Shown one piece after another: positions 62,201 to 64,000 of a stretch of DNA of 64,000 nt. The notes beneath the pieces are model-generated. The model ran no database searches and was not told the DNA's origin. It was given only the letters and a program-made list of their open reading frames with translations. Source of the DNA: Himantopus leucocephalus (Eukaryota > Chordata > Aves > Charadriiformes > Recurvirostridae); NCBI GenBank assembly GCA_003993805.1, contig RSEF01000003.1, positions 65,873,818 to 65,937,817 on the forward strand. The letters run 5' to 3'. The stretch's first letter is position 1; the number at the start of each line of letters is the position of its first letter. Position numbers and translations under genes: made by a program.

Positions 62201-64000
62201 ATGAGATCAGCAGCCAGCACGGACAGGAACCTCAGATGAGTGCAAGAACTGCCTCTGCTTGCGTGCAAGGTGCAGTGCTGCAGACACGTATGTTTGCAGA
62301 GTTCAGCAAAGTCCAGAGACATCAGATGAATTCTCAAACATAATATTGCTGCATTAACCACGCACTCTGCCCAGTCTCTTCACAGGGCTAATTAAGTTGG
62401 CTTGGCTCCTGCTGACACAGCTTTCACTTCCAGAGCTTGGGGATCTCTCCTCTCCCCTCCACAGTGCCATGTAGACTTTCCCTTTCCCTCTCATCAGATC
62501 ATTTTATTTGGATAAGAAACATCCAGACCACGTATGTGTGCAATTTTGTATTAGTTGTTAATTGAATAAAGAAAAACCCCAAGAAAATACAAGCAAACTA
62601 AATGAATGAAACAAAATAACATGTATCAAATGATAAAATTAATCTGATATTTCAGATATCAGATATCTATCCAATATCAATATCAGATACCTATCTAGTA
62701 ACAAATATCATATCTACCCACAAACCCTACCAGCTTTGCATCCCCAGCTGAGGACAGTGATGGTCAAACAACGATTGTACCCTTTGTCTAATAGTAAAAC
62801 TTAGGATACAAGCAGTCATTCACAAGAAATCCACATTTTTCTCACTGGAATCATTGGAATAAAGTCCTCAGGGGACTCTAAATGCCACGTTGAATTAAAT
62901 AGTTTAAGTAATTCAGTTTTTGGTTTGTGACCTTAGCTAGAAAATGAGAACAACCTAATAAAAACCTAGAAGTGAATGCTACTCATTTGAGAACGGAGCA
63001 CCTCACTCTCTTGCCAAGTTGTTCCTGGAGAGAAGTTCCTGTGGGAGGAATCTGTCAGGACACCACCTTCTTCAAATTAAAATTCATTTAAAAAGAACAA
63101 GCCATACATGCTTGTTCTTTCCACAGTTAGAACCACTATGGTGAGTATAAAAAAACAAGTTTTCACTTAGTAATTGCAGAGTAATGTTTCAGGTGGGACC
63201 CTGAAGAGAAGAGCCTTGAAAATTGTCTCCTAAAATTTCCTTAGGCTTTTTACCTCCTACCTACAAGTTTCTCCCCTTCAAGGGGATCCCAGCAGCAAAA
63301 GCTTTCTAGCTTTCATTGTGCCTATCAGTTCAAGCAGTAAATATCCTACAGATTTAAGAAGGTCTTAAGACATGTCCCTCAATGGTTTTCTTTTAAATTG
63401 AAGCAATCAAAGACAACACACCAAATATTGCTAAGTGCATGTTAATACTGGGGGAACTGTAATCAAGGCATGAAAGGCCCCGGTTTAGTCCCGATACTTC
63501 TACTACCCTGAGGGCAGTAAGTGCGCTGCTTAAGGAATTAAAAAAGGCAGTATTTGGTTCCTGATAAACAGTAAGAGAGGTTAGGTTCATCCAAGGCTAT
63601 TTTCAGTGGTCTGATTAGGCATGTATCTAGCCTGAGCAACAGTAGAATCAGTAAACTACTCACAAGCTTCAACTTAGGATTGCTGCTAAATACTTTTATG
63701 AATGTGGAACTGGAAAAGTCAGTCACAGGCAGTAATCTGCTTGGCTCTGGCAAAAAAGCTGAGAGAATTCCAGCCAGGGAAACTGGAATTTAATAAGATA
63801 GTAAGTATCAGGGCATGATAGTTAATCGTCATTCTGTGCTAAGGTCCATTATCCTTCAAAAAGTCATTACAGTGTTACGATATCAGGAACTTTCTTGCCT
63901 TCTTGCTTTTTATTTCAAAATTAAAATGAAAGAAAAATTATCACTTCCATCTGGCTTTGCAGTTCTACAAACTGAACTATCGAAATCTGCCATTAACATA
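59295..64000 (+). other. THEMIS intron 4 (partial)
   Basis: 4.7 kb after the exon 4 donor. I searched for a phase-0 exon encoding a basic or acidic THEMIS C-terminus and found none that I could support. A period-24/25 AT-rich repeat lies at 62660-62719. The remaining sequence shows no recognised element. Confidence 0.7.
62660..62719. repeat. Period 24-25 AT-rich minisatellite-like repeat
   Basis: CAGATATCTATC, CAGATACCTATC and CATATCTACCC start at 62660, 62684 and 62709, three degenerate units with AATATCAATAT-like spacers. GATATC palindromes lie just before. Confidence 0.6.

Noticed and set aside
1..64000. CRISPR arrays, tRNA, rRNA or operon-like gene clusters
   Set aside because: No regularly spaced direct repeats, no cloverleaf with intact box A and box B, and gene structure is that of spliced vertebrate genes.

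Overview
This is a vertebrate nuclear window, most likely from a bird. The evidence is widely spaced exons with GT-AG introns, an avian-type CR1 retrotransposon fragment with its CATAGAAT terminal motif, old MIR-like SINE remnants, and AT-rich intergenic DNA. There is no sign of bacterial or viral organisation. Almost all long open frames outside the spliced exons look like chance frames.

Two protein-coding genes lie on the + strand. Bases 596-11093 carry the last seven coding exons (311 residues plus stop) of receptor-type protein tyrosine phosphatase kappa (PTPRK): the end of the D1-D2 linker and the whole membrane-distal D2 pseudophosphatase domain. A 3' UTR of roughly 1.4 kb follows. The rest of PTPRK lies upstream of the window. 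Bases 12511-30659 are intergenic, with a likely LTR-like repeat near 28.1-29.1 kb and a pair of MIR-like SINEs near 24 kb. From 30966 to beyond the right edge lies THEMIS, the T-cell-lineage CABIT-domain adaptor. Four coding exons give 585 residues up to the GRB2-binding PPPRPPK motif; the C-terminal exon(s) were not found and presumably lie past 64000.

PTPRK followed by THEMIS on the same strand is the order known from human chromosome 6q22, which supports both identifications. THEMIS intron 1 (15.6 kb) holds the CR1 copy (antisense), a MIR-like SINE, a short element with clean inverted ends, and several alternating purine-pyrimidine tracts. I found no RNA genes, CRISPR arrays or complete mobile elements, and no clearly new gene system. 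The most notable sequence-level signals are a G-quadruplex-type motif in the PTPRK 3' UTR, the 81-bp inverted-terminus element at 37.1 kb, a 29-bp near-perfect palindrome at 40.1 kb, and an internal repeat of the LP-G-F signature in THEMIS with fixed cysteine spacing.
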